NCBI GenBank assembly: GCA_030407005.1
Contig: JAUDYN010000009.1
Span: forward strand, 2,480,001 to 2,544,000
Length of the DNA stretch: 64,000 nucleotides
Source: Desarmillaria ectypa
Taxonomy: Eukaryota > Basidiomycota > Agaricomycetes > Agaricales > Physalacriaceae
Direction of reading: 5' to 3'
A program made the position numbers and the translations under genes. Shown in pieces: positions 11,500 to 23,301 of the stretch. Position 1 is the first letter of the stretch. Each line of letters starts with the position of its first letter. The notes beneath the pieces are model-generated. The model was given only the letters and a program-made list of their open reading frames with translations. It was not told where the DNA came from and searched no databases.

Positions 11500-13084
11500 C
11501 GGAAGGTTGGATGTTTTATAGCGCTAGGAGATACATCGTCCTGAAAATGAAAAATTTAGAACGAGGGTCTGGAAATAGTTTCATTCAGCATAGAGAACGT
11601 AACATTTTCTGCATCCTTGAATAGAGCGGCAGAAAACACTCACCAATTGAATCACGGCTTTCAGAGCCATGCGAAGCAGTAGTTCCCCCAGACGTTGTCC
11701 AGTATACATCAAGGACACGACGTATTGCATTGGAAGAATCTATCTTCAAAGGAAAAGCTGAAGACGGTCATCCACTGTTAACGGGGGAATGGCCTTGCTG
11801 ATCGACTAATGGTGCCGAGAAAAATCTGTGTATATACAGAGTCCATCTTTGATTGTTCGTGATTATATCTCAAGGTTAATCTCTAATACAAAGCCTGACG
11901 TTTCAAGGGGTCGGATCGTCCTAATCGGACCTGTTATAGCCTCTCCGGCAATCTACCTACTTAATTATTCTTTCAGCTACGTGCAGGCATAGCCAAAGTT
12001 TACTTATCGGACGACTCTGAAATCTGCAAATACTGAGATTGGGAATGGCACGAGGACTCGTCGACGGTAGTCCATCGAGCTCAGGTACATAGTGATGAGG
12101 GTGCTCCATGTCAGGAATTTATTCTTCCACATCCAGTGGCGTCGGAAGTCACAGGAATGAATCATCAAGTACCGTGAGTTCGTCGGATTGGGATAATCGT
12201 TCAAAATTGCAGACATTGAAGAACTACCACGTGGCACCTCGGTCACGTGTGACCGCGGAACTGCGATTTCTGATTCCACTCTCTTTCGGCACGCCGGGCA
12301 CAGGGAGTATGAAGCGAGAAATTATCCTTGTGTCGCTTTTATATCTCACGTAAGAGCACAATATCATCTTCTCTCAGTCGGTACGCGCCCGTAATGACGA
12401 CTCCTGACGTGCAAAGGTTCGGCTGTGCCTCAAGGTTCTGTGTCGCGCGTGCTCAGCTCTGTTGACGGGCATTCATTATCTCCTCATACGTTATTCAATC
12501 TTGTATATACCAAAATCATCAATATTCATATGCTATCTTATTCTCTCCTACGACCTTCATCCAACTCTTTGAATCCCTCACTAACGTTAAAGCGGAAAAC
12601 ATCACATTGACATCCACGGGTCCAAAACGAATGGCGTTAGTTAATCTTGCACAAGCAGTGCTTATGGCCCCTCCCAATATTGTTACCGAAGACGGAAATG
12701 TCTTTTATGTTGTTGCTCTGCTTACGAACTGCTGCCCCGAGCATAAGGAGGATATTGATAAGTAGGAAAAGGCAACTTTGCCCGTCGCCCTACACCCTCA
12801 AATTTTTTTCTAGATTACCAATGTCAGATTAGCTTTTTTGAGATCCATGATGTAATATAATCTTTCGACCGTGAATTTAGCCATCATTGTATTTCACAGC
12901 GTTATCTCATGGAGACGAATGGACTAGTATAAACAGGCCTGGATAGCAGAGATCCATCAGCATTAGCACAATCAATGAAGCCCCTTCTTTTCAGACCTGC
13001 ACCTTGTTTGCAACCACATATGCCTGATATTTATATTAACAAATCACCGCTGTTCTATATTTTTTCTGCGTAGTCGTAACCGAC
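11500..13084. other. no gene seen
   Basis: Only short frames in all six directions, the longest about 90 codons and unlike any family I know. The run around 12,370-12,830 on the + strand is pyrimidine-rich. I see nothing to annotate. Confidence 0.3.
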
Positions 13085-13835
13085 TTAGTAAACGAAACAC
13101 GGACTCGTACAACTACGGAAAAACCTTCCGAAAAGCTCCAAGTGACGGAATTGTACATTCGTGTATTTCTTTCGATGTTCATCCTTCTGAAGCATCAGAG
13201 CAATGACTGAGCCGTACCATAATTTCTCTGGCGCCAGAGAACAAGATAGACTGACAATCGTGTCGTTGACAGAGTCGGGACACTCGACGCCTAGCTGCAT
13301 TTGATTCTTGGTGTACCAAAGCTCAAACGGTGGGTCGCTCCCCCGTCCGCCTACCCTTCTGCATGCCAGCTGAGCTGGGGGAAAGAAGTCGCTCAGCTGC
13401 GGTATACAATCCAGTATTTCACCGTCGTTTCCGTGTCGGAATATGAACGAGAGGGAGACTTCTTTGGGAGCAGAGCCTTCAACGTTGAATCTCAGTTAGA
13501 GAATAAGAGGATGAGGTGAAAGTAGATAAGGACGTACGATATTGATGAAATATGAGTCCGCGAATACGGTTGTTTCCCACGTCTGGACAAACTATTTCGT
13601 TGGAAAGTCTGGGATAATGGTCGACAAATTTGTGGTCGAAGTAAGGGTTTTCGAAAATATGGTCTCGGAACTGAGTGCCCTTGTCTCAGTTAAATTTACA
13701 GAATAGATTTCAATCACTACGCACGGTGCTAAGGCATTTCTGGGAGCACCAGAATTGACCGCAGTGACATACAGCAATAGGTTCGGAGTCGAGGTCCATT
13801 CTTTGGCAGTTGTGGCAGAGAAAGAGTGTAGACAT
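13085..13835 (-). CDS. orphan 215-aa protein with zinc-ribbon/MYND-like N-terminus
   Basis: Three exons on the minus strand: 13835-13725, 13679-13538 and 13476-13085. The introns are 45 and 61 bp with GTGCGT and GTACGT donors, and all junctions keep frame to a TAA/TAG-type stop at 13085. The N-terminus, residues 7-34, has CHNC, then CHCGQFWCSQKC, a C-x2-C...C-x-C...C-x3-C layout like the first half of a MYND or zinc-ribbon finger, presumably binding one zinc. Exon 2 gives NPYFDHKFVDHYPRLSN and NNRIRGLIFHQY; exon 3 gives a compact domain with DGEILDCIPQLSDFFPP and PEKLWYGSVIALML. No family is recognised, but the intact splicing and the protein-like wording argue for a real gene. It is the only intact gene between 9 and 16.7 kb. 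Start: the ATG at 13835 is right before the first CxxC; longer starts upstream add low-complexity sequence. Confidence 0.7.
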
Positions 13836-16791
13836 GACTCGAAAATCTGTGTTCGTCGAAGGGAGATAAGTCAAAGTTTTGTAACGTGTGCGAGTGAATC
13901 TAGGAACTTGACAAGTGAAGACTGAGAAGAGAGCAGTTCGGATATAGGTTGTAGTGGAGTGTTTAACATTAGGTATCAACGTGGGACCCCGAACTTGAAA
14001 ATGCCGGCGAACGGCGTGCCACTGATTCTGAGAAAGAACAAAAACAAACTACAACCAGTAGTATGACGACAAATAAAAGGCAACAGTCTCCGTACGAGAC
14101 TTCTTATCTTCCTTCCCTACAAATTTGGTCACCGGCAGAACTGGGGAAGATAAAGGGGAAGCAGAATTATCCTCTGCCTCATCGACTACGCGCATTCTGA
14201 ACTGGAACGGAGCTGACAACACCTTTCGGCATTTGTTAAGGGAACAAAGGTGGCTGGTGCGTACAAACATACAAATCATGACCATCTATCCTAATTACAA
14301 CTTCCGGCTTGTCCTGTGGGTAGTCGACTCCCTCAGCACCATTTCAACATAGTTGAGCAACTTCAAGTGGCACGTACAGCATCCCTCTGCTTCGGCTATC
14401 TCTATGGAGTTTGGTTGTAAAATAAGAACAACATATAGGATATATGGAGACAGTTCTAGATGTTCTGTGGACCATGTATATATTTCAACTGGACTTGCGC
14501 TGTGGAGAAACTTAACAAGACGCGTCTTCATCAGTGAGGAATAATTCCGGCAAAAAATTGAAATATATGATGATACGGGGCCCACACAAAGTTCAGTTCT
14601 ATATAAATTCTGGGAATGTTCCACGGGATTATGTCATTGTAACAGCAGCGTGTATCATGATATCGACTACGTGTTCCTGATGGGCATCAACTACCCAAAG
14701 TAAGTTTCTGTTCGGATTTTGTGTAGTTGTTCAAGTAAAAATTGGTAGGCATAATCTTCAACAGACATTCCAACTCAAGAAATTGAAGGGCAGAACATTT
14801 ACCAAAGTTCCAACGATATCTTCAACCCCCTCGCTACAACCCGGTGATGGACCAAGAAGTTGAAAGTGTTTTCTTTACCCTTAATTTGAAGTACTGGCTG
14901 TAGAAGCATAAATGAGCCTGAAAAATCCTTCTTGCAAGCTGTCATTGCAAAATGAAGTCAGTGTATCAACACTTCGGTGATGACATCAGGATATGGCACG
15001 TGGTTACTGCATTACGGCAGTTGGGTCAAATTCGCACTTCGTGATGGTGACGTGACACCACCAAAATGGAAGCCACGTAGTTGTGTTTGGCTACAATTGG
15101 CGCCTTTCCCAGGCTCTCTCGTCGCTTTTTAAATAAGTCCACCAATTTTAAGTACGTAGGCGACAAATATGTCATTAATATATATATTTACTCACTATTA
15201 AATTAACTGTACTTCGGCATTTCCCCGGCACAACCTGGAAAGTGGCAAAACAGTGAGTTTTCGAACTTAAACCTCGAAATTAACTCTTGCTTCGTGGATT
15301 TCAGAGTACTTGGCTGGCGGGATTTTTGATGCCGCACTCAGGCGTTGTCTAAATGTCCTCATTGTGGTTATCCCCAAGTTGAAGATAGATAAAAACCGTT
15401 TACTGGTAAATAAATAGCTTGGCGTATTGTTTAGACCTGCCGAATGGATGTGGTCGCTATCATGAGTGATCCGCCGAAAATGACAAGGGCTGTTCTTGTG
15501 TCTTGTATGAATCTGTGTTATGATAATAGCTATTGGTGAGGTAATAAGTACTGAGATGAGGGCATATAGAATAGTACTGCCGCGGAATGAGGACCAAAGG
15601 CGCTTCTCGGATTTGGTGAGTAATTTGTCATGGGTAGCTGAAGTAGTGGTAACGCAGCAGTACGACGGCGCTTGGAAGAGAGGGGCTTGGAAGAGGGAAT
15701 AAGAGCAGGAGCATTGTGGAAAGCTAAGGCCAGTTATTATTCTTTCTCCTTGTAGCTGTACAAGTCGTATGCAATGGCTGATCAGGGCGGGTGTAGAATG
15801 AGAAAGTTAAGATGGCAGAGTGTGTGAATGCATCTAGATTGAATGAAGCAAGGACATGCGGTGAAGGGGAAGACCGAGGGATGATGGCATTGAGTTGATT
15901 CTGATCAAACACGCAAAGTGGGAGTTTGGATACGGTGAGGATGATGGGGAGCAGTTAGGTTCAGTTGACTGAATTGGGAAGCAGCCTATATGGAAGGCCA
16001 TGGTGGGATATCAAAGAGAGGGGTTCCGGAGGAGGAGACAGCACAAACATAAACCAATTATTAAAATAATGATAAAATCTAAGCCAATAAACTAGAAGAA
16101 TAAAGAATATAGCTATTTTACCCTAAGCACGAGTCGCCTCGCGCGACATCACGTTACTGCACAACCATTTTGGGGTTCACGTGGTGGCTGTGCGAACGTG
16201 AAACAGCTCCTTACCGCGCCTAGCGATTTTCGGATTTATGCACCAATAACCGGTACCATGATGGCGTAATGGCTTCCCCAAATCGCGAACAACGCTTCCG
16301 TTCTACGTCTTACGGAAAACGATTCGTAAATCACAGCCCCCACCGACTACTGACGAAGCAGTGAAAAGCCTTCCATCAGAACAAGCTGGCAACAACTCGT
16401 GGCTACTTTCACTTTTCGGCACCGTTCCTTTCTGACCCCGAACTCTCATTCTCTCATTTTCGCGATACAGGAGACCGAAATAATATTCGATCGTTCGATC
16501 GTTGTCTCACAGAGAAAAATATGCCGCCCTGAGACGTGTTTCCTTGCTATTGGGTTCTGAACTGCATCTCTTCGCTTGCGGGTTTTCCCAGAGGTCCGTA
16601 AGGCAGGTTATTATGCGCTCGTATGTACGAATTCCATCTCATGTCTGCCAAGCTAATTCATCTCTTCACTCGTTTCAGGCACATCAAGAGCAAGCGTTGT
16701 TACTTCGGCGCTGCGGACGTGAGGAAATGCCTTAAGGACGTCTTTGTGGTCGTATCCCTCCCCCACTTTTACCCTCTCACTGAACACAACA
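13836..16791. other. mostly gene-free; possible membrane-protein scraps
   Basis: No gene model holds. The minus strand at 15,600-15,520 reads STILYALISVLITSPIAIII, a membrane-helix-like piece compatible with another DUF6534-type relic, but alone it proves nothing. The palindromic run CGATCGTTCGATCG lies at about 16,488-16,501. The last 200 bp form the promoter and 5' leader of the gene at 16,792; I saw no clear TATA box there. Confidence 0.3.
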
Positions 16792-17595
16792 ATGCTCGCC
16801 AAGGTTCTCCTCTTCGTCGCCTTTATTACCTCAGGCGTTATTCCTTACGCTCAAGCCGAGTCGCACACAGTAAAGATGGTCAATAAGTCAGTACATTACC
16901 ATTTTATACCATCTTCGCTCCATTGACTGTGGCATAGATGCGGTACTGGAACTGTAAGCGCCTTACCAGAATTCGCGTACGCTAGCTTACATCCGGTGAT
17001 CGTAGCCCACCCTAAGCCAGAATTTCAAGGTCCTCTCGACCGGTGCCGACTACACCGCCACAGGTCCCTTCGAATCAGCTATAGCGTGAGTTATTCCTAT
17101 CCACATCGCCTTGTTTTTCATTCTCAACTATTGAGAGCTTAGCTGGCTCGAAACCGAAGGCTGCGGTTTCAACGGACGATATTGTACCATTGTGGAAGTG
17201 ACTCTGAAAAATCCCAAGGCACCCGGTGCAGGATCTAGTGTGGATCTTTCGATCATCGAGCCGTAAGTCGTGATGTTTTTTACCTGTTTCAATGTCTAAT
17301 AGAAATGCCAGAAACAACGTGTTTAATGTGCCAGCCTCGTTCTCATACTTTAATGGCTGTGACGGTCAAGGAAAGTCATGTGCGTGCCTTGTGTTTATAA
17401 TGGATAGTTCCAGAGTCTGAATACTGTTCTCTATAGGTAACAGTTCTAATTGCGCTGATGCGTTCCATGAGGCGAATGACTGGGAAGCTCTGGTACAGTG
17501 TGAGGTTGATGATGTTAGCAGTTCTTGTTTTCGTTTTCTACCCAGAACGCTGATGTCCAATTCTTCAGGTCGGGATTATCATCACTTTTTGCTAG
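16792..17595 (+). CDS. secreted eight-cysteine protein ('glycopeptide' family), copy 1
   Basis: Seven exons: 16792-16886, 16938-16953, 17006-17085, 17143-17262, 17312-17379, 17437-17513, 17569-17595, all GT/AG and in frame, giving 160 aa. Residues 1-23 (MLAKVLLFVAFITSGVIPYA...QA) form a signal peptide. The mature part starts ESHTVKMVNKCGTGT and has eight cysteines, with NGCDGQGKSC as the most conserved block and TFC as the last residues. Proteins of this pattern occur in mushrooms, often labelled 'glycopeptide'. The opening 'SHTVxxxNxCG' and the later 'GSSVDLSI' are faintly like thaumatin-like proteins, so a wall or defence role is possible but unproven. Exon 2 is only 16 nt and exon 7 27 nt, and both sizes recur in copy 2 at 27.8 kb. 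A dead third copy lies at 36.0-36.8 kb on the minus strand. Confidence 0.85.
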
Positions 17596-17669
17596 ATTCA
17601 TTCGCTGAGCGACATCGCGAACAAGTTCGGCAGGTCCATTTGTTGCGAGCCTGTATTTTAGTATAGGTT

Positions 17670-18383
17670 TCACAGGACTGTAGTATTTATCACGGACACA
17701 TATTTGATCGACTTCTGCATCCCTCCGATCCTCTGATCCCTTTTACAATGCAAATCGTAAACTGTGTTTTCCTTATGGTAGAGTCTATCAGCAGATGGGA
17801 TATCAACGGCATTGCTCCATAGAACAATATTCCCCTCATGCATCGAATCGATCCGCATCTCTTCCAGATCTGAATCGTCTGAAGGCACAAATTCTCCGCC
17901 ATTCTCGTCTCTAACACGTTCTCCCAAAAGAACTTTCCGAAAACAGTTTGCCATCGAGGATCCGTCATTAGTGCGAACTCCAGCACTTCGTCGCCCTCAC
18001 GTGTACCAACTCCGAGCTCGTCAGAAATTTCAAGAACAGCTGTGGAAGGGTAATCCTCGCGAATGTCTCCGTTAAGAATATTGACTTTGAACGAGATCCG
18101 AAAATGTTCTCTGAGGTACCAATCGTCTGGCCCCACGTTAGGGGTGACAGGGATATGGGACGGGAGAAGCCTTTGAACGGGCCCTCTATCGCTAAAGATT
18201 GAAATGGATGATATTACTGAACTGTGTATCAGGAATATAATGGAAGGGATAGATTCCAACGGTGCTTACGCCGAAGCCGACATTAAAGCATTGTCAAGGA
18301 AGAACGGGATGAGGTCTCTGAAGAAAGGCCGTATTCGACACCATCTCAAATAAATCTAGTCTAGGCTCATAGGTTGCTTGCAT
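17670..18383 (-). pseudogene. decayed gene of unknown family
   Basis: Starts at the ATG at 18383 (MQATYEPRLDLFEMVSNTAF). TGA at 18294-18296 sits in 'HPVLP-stop-QCFNVGFGVS', where Trp is the natural residue, and TAG at 18192-18194 ends 'NIIHFNL'. Coding-like sequence resumes in other frames: RLLPSHIPVTPNVGPDDWYL, then FKVNILNGDIREDYP, then, after another shift near 17,950, RVRDENGGEFVPSDDSDLEE. Mixed charged and hydrophobic protein without a signal peptide; I do not recognise it. Four lesions in 700 bp make it a pseudogene unless unusually small introns remove them. Confidence 0.5.
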
Positions 18384-18639
18384 TGTAAATATAAAGATGC
18401 TTCAACATCTTATCGCATGAGTACAAGTGTCATAAAGTAAATAAGAGGGGGTGTAGTACATCGGCAAAGCATGGCGGAGACATTCAAACTAATCAAGGTT
18501 GTCATATGATGGGCTCCCGATAATGAGGTATCGAGGTATCGATACTGGCCTCGTTGGCATACAACATGTTCTACCGACGGTATTTCATACAACTTCCCAG
18601 AGATATCAGTTCAAGACATTGAAAACATGATAGGAATAC

Positions 18640-18930
18640 ATACTGGGTCACCACATTGTTCGAACGAACATGTTTTCATAGATGTGATTGAACTGGGACT
18701 ATTCATAGTGGCAATCATGGGTAAAAACATCTGTACTACGCTGCATGTGATGTGAATGTAATCAACGGAATGCAATTGGTGAGGTTCTGATGCTTACTTG
18801 CATGGTACCGAAAGTTGCCTGTTGGAAGCGGTTCCGATAAATTCCTGGGGATGATGGGACTGTTGTAAATAATAGCACATCTCATTATTCATAATGTGTA
18901 TAGTACTATAGGGCGCAGATGGATGGGCTC
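18640..18930 (-). pseudogene. possible DUF6534-like scrap
   Basis: The minus strand near 18,890 reads NEMCYYLQQSHHPQ, resembling the CYYL block of the relics at 6.2 and 10.1 kb, and like them begins ATGTGCTA. No other helix of the family could be joined with confidence; hydrophobic minus-strand frames continue to about 19.2 kb. Confidence 0.2.
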
Positions 18931-19733
18931 GCTGTGGGGAGCTAAGAGATATATGTAGCGGTGCAAAGCAGCACTGCTCATTGGTGTCAGGCGCTAGTAA
19001 GTCCTATTACCTTCCTTAGATGCTCCAGAATCACTATATCAGTAGCCTGAATTGTCAAACGATAAGAAGAGCTGGCAATGAAGTTGAGAAAATGAAAGTA
19101 TCGCGCTGGTGAACAAAGACTTCGAAGGTATGGGGGCAAGACTCCAAAGACGTCATGTAGTGGATATATGCGAAAAGAGCGATGTAATCGTGTATGAGAT
19201 GTAGAAATTGAATCGCTCAGGAGTAGGTCCAAGCAAAGTCCAAGTCAGCATCCAGGGTCAGATGAGGAATTCAACGAACCACGTGCTTGATGTGCCATGA
19301 AAATATTTCTGATGACCCACTTCGGTTTGGGGCACGTAGAATTTTGCGAGCAGCCTTGCGAGCATGCATTTGCATTTGTGTGTGCGAGTATGACAGAAAT
19401 GTGTTCGAGATTTCTTGTCTGGAAAATACATCCTGGAATTTGTTAGTGCTGCTAGAGACATCGGAACGTGATACCTTTCGGCAAATATCAGAAAGTTGAA
19501 GGTTCTTTTGAGGTAACATCGCCTCAAAGTCCAAATTCAAAACGCAAGAGTCAAAGCTAAAAAGCGGTTCTTTGACCCGAAATGTCTGTTAAATTGATAG
19601 CCTATGTAAAAAATGGTCGATGAGAGAGTCTAATCCTAAGGAAGTTGGTGTACCCCAGCCAGTACGTGGCACACTGCAATTGCGAACCAAGTTTTTATGC
19701 TTAGTTTCTCCCTACTTCAGATGGTCTTTCATA

Positions 19734-21790
19734 ATGAACTCCGATGCATCCACTCTGTCGACTCGACAGGGGCTATCATTTGTCCATACTATTTCGAGTT
19801 CTGACCCAACGCGCGACATCGAAGTCGATATCACTGGCGCTTACTTTGACCTGGATCTTCGAGAAGGACCACCCTTGGACCCGGCTATTGGGAGACGACT
19901 TCTTGACGACTAAGCATGGATAGAGCCTAATTCTATTCAACGCACTCACGTTTAATGCACTGCGTGTGGAGAACGCGTCAATTTTTTTCGGGGAGAATTT
20001 GATATCAGAGAATGGCAGGAACACCGGGACTTTTGCGAAGTAATTACGAATATGATAAAGGCTTATATTTTGATGTCCATCATAGGACAGGCTCGTCATA
20101 GGGATATTCTTTACCCTCCTAACAGTCGGGAACCGCTTCCACCTGGTTCGCTTTGTAGAAACGTCCTTTCATAGTAATATTTTTGCACGATAATCAATGT
20201 TTTTGACTTCGCAACCGTGTGCTATATGCTGTTCAGCTAACGGCCTGCATGATTTAATCAATATATTCTAGATAAATAGTATCCATCGATGAACTTCTCG
20301 TGAAAATGAAGCTTCGGAATCCAACAGTCCCACCAGCTTCACAATCGACGGTAAGCAATACAGATCAAGAACAAAACGGAAAATAGTGCATGGAGAACTA
20401 GATGCACAACTTGAGCCGATCTGAGTAAAGTCAGAGTAAGTGTAAGTACGAGTAGTGATGTCCGATTGATCAGGTGGTGTTCGGAGAGGAAGAGGGAATT
20501 TTCGTTTCAGGGTCCAACAATTCTTCTCAGCCAAGTCGGTAGCATTGACATTTTAGCCCTTACACTCTATCGATGGCTCTCGATTTGTGAGATGTTCCAA
20601 TTCGCATCGATGCTTGTGTGTCTGACGCGTTGGAAATACGGCAATATCTCACCAAGGACCTCAGCATTCGTGAAGAATGTATCCAGTGCTTACGTGGCGA
20701 TTCTGAAGCCATCTCGTACGATGGCCATCCTAGCATGCGACAACATTATGAAGACGCTGTATAGTCTTCTCGGCGGCTGCCAAATCGCGGCAATCGCGTC
20801 ATTGTCCACTTTGCTGAGGTTTTATTGTCCATCAAATACAAAAATTTCCAGTAACTACAGCGGAACATAAGTTGATAATCTGAGGGATGTTATAGTTATT
20901 GAGGGATATATTATTTCAGCATTAAATCTTCTACGTTATCGCATTCGCATTTCCCCCTCTAATAGGATCTCACGGCTTCGATGAAGATGGCAGAATTTTG
21001 CGAAGAATATGAGCCAAATGCCGGTTGTGTAAGTTAAATGTGTTGCCATATCCGGCAACGATGGAGGCCGAGTCCAGGCTTCATTTCCGCTGCCTTTGCC
21101 GGATAAGCCTATAGCGAGATATCGTCAATTTACCTCACAGTACCCTCTGGTCAATCGCGCTGGGAGTACCTGTGATGTTTTCTTATTCTGACACTAAAAT
21201 TCAACCTGGAAAATGATAAGATAAAGATCCAGAATATTCAATTTTTACTCAAAAAAATGCTTCACGTGCAATCTAATGATAATTTTCCAGCAGTTCAGCG
21301 CTTACTCTCGGCAAGTAGCATCAGATTGAGGCATCACCCACGTAGTGTTCGCTCCTTGAATCGACCCACTGACACTGTTGTTCATATGGGTGTTTCCTTT
21401 TCGCGCATGAATAGTGCTTCTACAGAGACCTTGGAAATTGTACGTGGCTTCTTCACCCTCGGTACTCTTTCCTTGACTAAGCCATAATACAGGGCCTGGG
21501 AAAGTGACGTACAGGATCAAGCTGTGGGTGCCTGGAAGGTATGTTGCGATTCTCGCATTCTTCAAGATCATATTTCTCGCCGTTGGCTAGGTCAGCTATC
21601 TTTATTCTAGTGGTTACTCCTTGGCATTGATGAGGAACGTATCATTGTTCTAATCATTATGCTTACCTACTCGAATCCAATTGACTTGTAGCTCCCCATG
21701 CAGTTTTGGCGACTGGTCAGGAGAATCAGTATCGGACAGATCATGTTTTCGCTATTCTCTTTTCCGCACTCTTCTGTCTGGACAGTTGAT
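19734..21790 (+). pseudogene. probable decayed multi-exon gene, unknown family
   Basis: Coding-like pieces appear in order on the + strand: 19734-19913 (SSSDPTRDIEVDITGAYFDL ending in a stop); 20585-20860 (DVPIRIDACVSDALEI, SEAISYDGHPSMRQHYEDAV, then TAG at 20762-20764, then NRVIVHFAEVLLSIKYKNF); 21257-21440 (RLLSASSIRLRHHPRSVRSL); 21492-21540 (AWESDVQDQAVGAWK); and 21692-21786 (HAVLATGQENQYRTDHVFAI and LFSALFCLDS before TGA at 21787). Between the last three, GT/AG-bounded gaps of intron size are present. Stops and mismatched phases prevent a full model. I do not know the family. It might still be a working gene whose splicing I failed to solve. Confidence 0.35.
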
Positions 21791-21799
21791 GGAGAGGTT

Positions 21800-22786
21800 G
21801 ACAGGGTAAGCAATGTTCGTAACTACGCTGTGGTTCTTCAGTGATTACTGACCCTTGTGTTTTAGAGCATTCTCAGTCCTGCACGTGGTGTTTAGTTCAT
21901 TGAGCGCTGCTGATCAAACCTGAATTCCTAACTTCCTGTTGCCGGATACATGAGAAATAAGTGTGAATCAACAGTATTTTTGGTTGAAAGGTAGACTGGA
22001 GTACTTATCGGCACGTGGATAGGCAGGCTCATGAACGATCATAAAATCGACATCTCAAAAACTGACCTACTGGGTCTATGAAGTACCGCCGAGAGATACA
22101 CGTCAGATTTCTATAGTTCTCCATTTGTTCGTAGCTAGAACCGCGACTACCACTAGCCATTCCACATTATCTCTACTGAACCTAGCGATACGGTTCGGCC
22201 ATTAACCCGCATTTGCGAGCATGCCGGACGTTTACCTTCCAACGCTGCTGCTGCTTTGATGCACTGAATTATTGTGTATAGCTCGAGTCGGAGACTATTT
22301 AATTAGTGGGCACCTCTCTCAAGGGTGTTGTATCTGCTGTAAGTGTTCTATCTTCTCATTTGATCTTCTAATCTGACCTTGTCCTCTGTTTAGATTTCGG
22401 TGACCTTGTATTCTTTCTTCAGTAGCACTTGGCTTCGATACGTCGATGTGGATGGCCTGTGAGTGCATAGAGATGTCATACTGTTGTCAAATGCCTCAAT
22501 ATAACAACAAGCGGTTAAGATGAAGGTGGATCTCCCTGATTCAAGAAAGCTACAAGGAAGTTTCTGATCACTCTCACCTCTCCCCGATGGTAAAAGATAC
22601 AAAAACGACCAATAATCTTGAAGAGCTACCGTAAATGGGCGGGGTCATAAAGGCCCCACAATTCGATAATCCAATCTTTATTTGTAAAACGAGTCCAGTT
22701 GCTGCACTAACAACAAAGCTTTACGCATGATAAAAAGGCTTGAACGGCGTCAAAAAGCAAATGCAGCAAAGCAAAAATTAAAATCT
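21800..22786. other. no gene seen
   Basis: Short frames only; includes the 3' flank of the Kre9-like gene. Nothing supportable. Confidence 0.3.
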
Positions 22787-23301
22787 TCAGGCTGGAGGGC
22801 CACCCTTGATGCTAAACTCCTTGCCCACATTTCCGGAGTCACCGAAAACTGAATGAATATCCAACTTCATCAGCAAGAGTTTCTCTCACGGACGAAATAG
22901 GAGTAAACTTACGAACAAGGGCATAGTCATTGCCCTCAACAACCCAGGGAACCTGGACCTCAATACTTCCCAGCAGGATATCAAACTCGTCGGCCAAAAC
23001 GACTGTTTACAGTTAATCAGTAAAGAGTCACGGCTCTATCGGTAAACGCAAACATACCAGGCAAAAACCTGCCGCCCTTGATCAGCCTGATGCTGCTGTG
23101 GTTACGGTTTGTGATCAGGTCAGGAGGGTTGGACGTATCCCAAGAGACGGTCTGGGCGGTCTTTATCGTCCAGGTCGTACCCGTAGTCGGGGAGAGGATG
23201 GGTGGGTCAAAGATATCGCGTTTAGTATGAGTTGCAGAGGCAGAGACGGTGGCTGCTGCTAAGAGAGCAGTGAGGAACGCAGTAGAGAAAGTGAACTTCA
23301 T
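22787..23301 (-). CDS. secreted Kre9/Knh1-like N-terminal domain protein, 131 aa
   Basis: Three exons: 23301-23058, 23002-22913, 22848-22787; introns of 55 and 64 bp, all GT/AG and in frame. Residues 1-22 form a signal peptide (MKFTFSTAFLTALLAAATVSA). The mature part is one beta-sandwich-type domain: DIFDPPILSPTTGTTWTIKT, then TVSWDTSNPP, then ILLGSIEVQVPWVVEGNDY and the closing ALVLFGDSGNVGKEFSI. This is the pattern of the Kre9/Knh1 N-terminal domain found in fungal cell-wall and Ser/Thr-rich GPI-anchored proteins. Here there is no Ser/Thr-rich tail and no GPI signal, so the product is probably a free secreted or wall-bound protein. A TATA box lies 46 bp upstream of the start codon. Confidence 0.85.
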
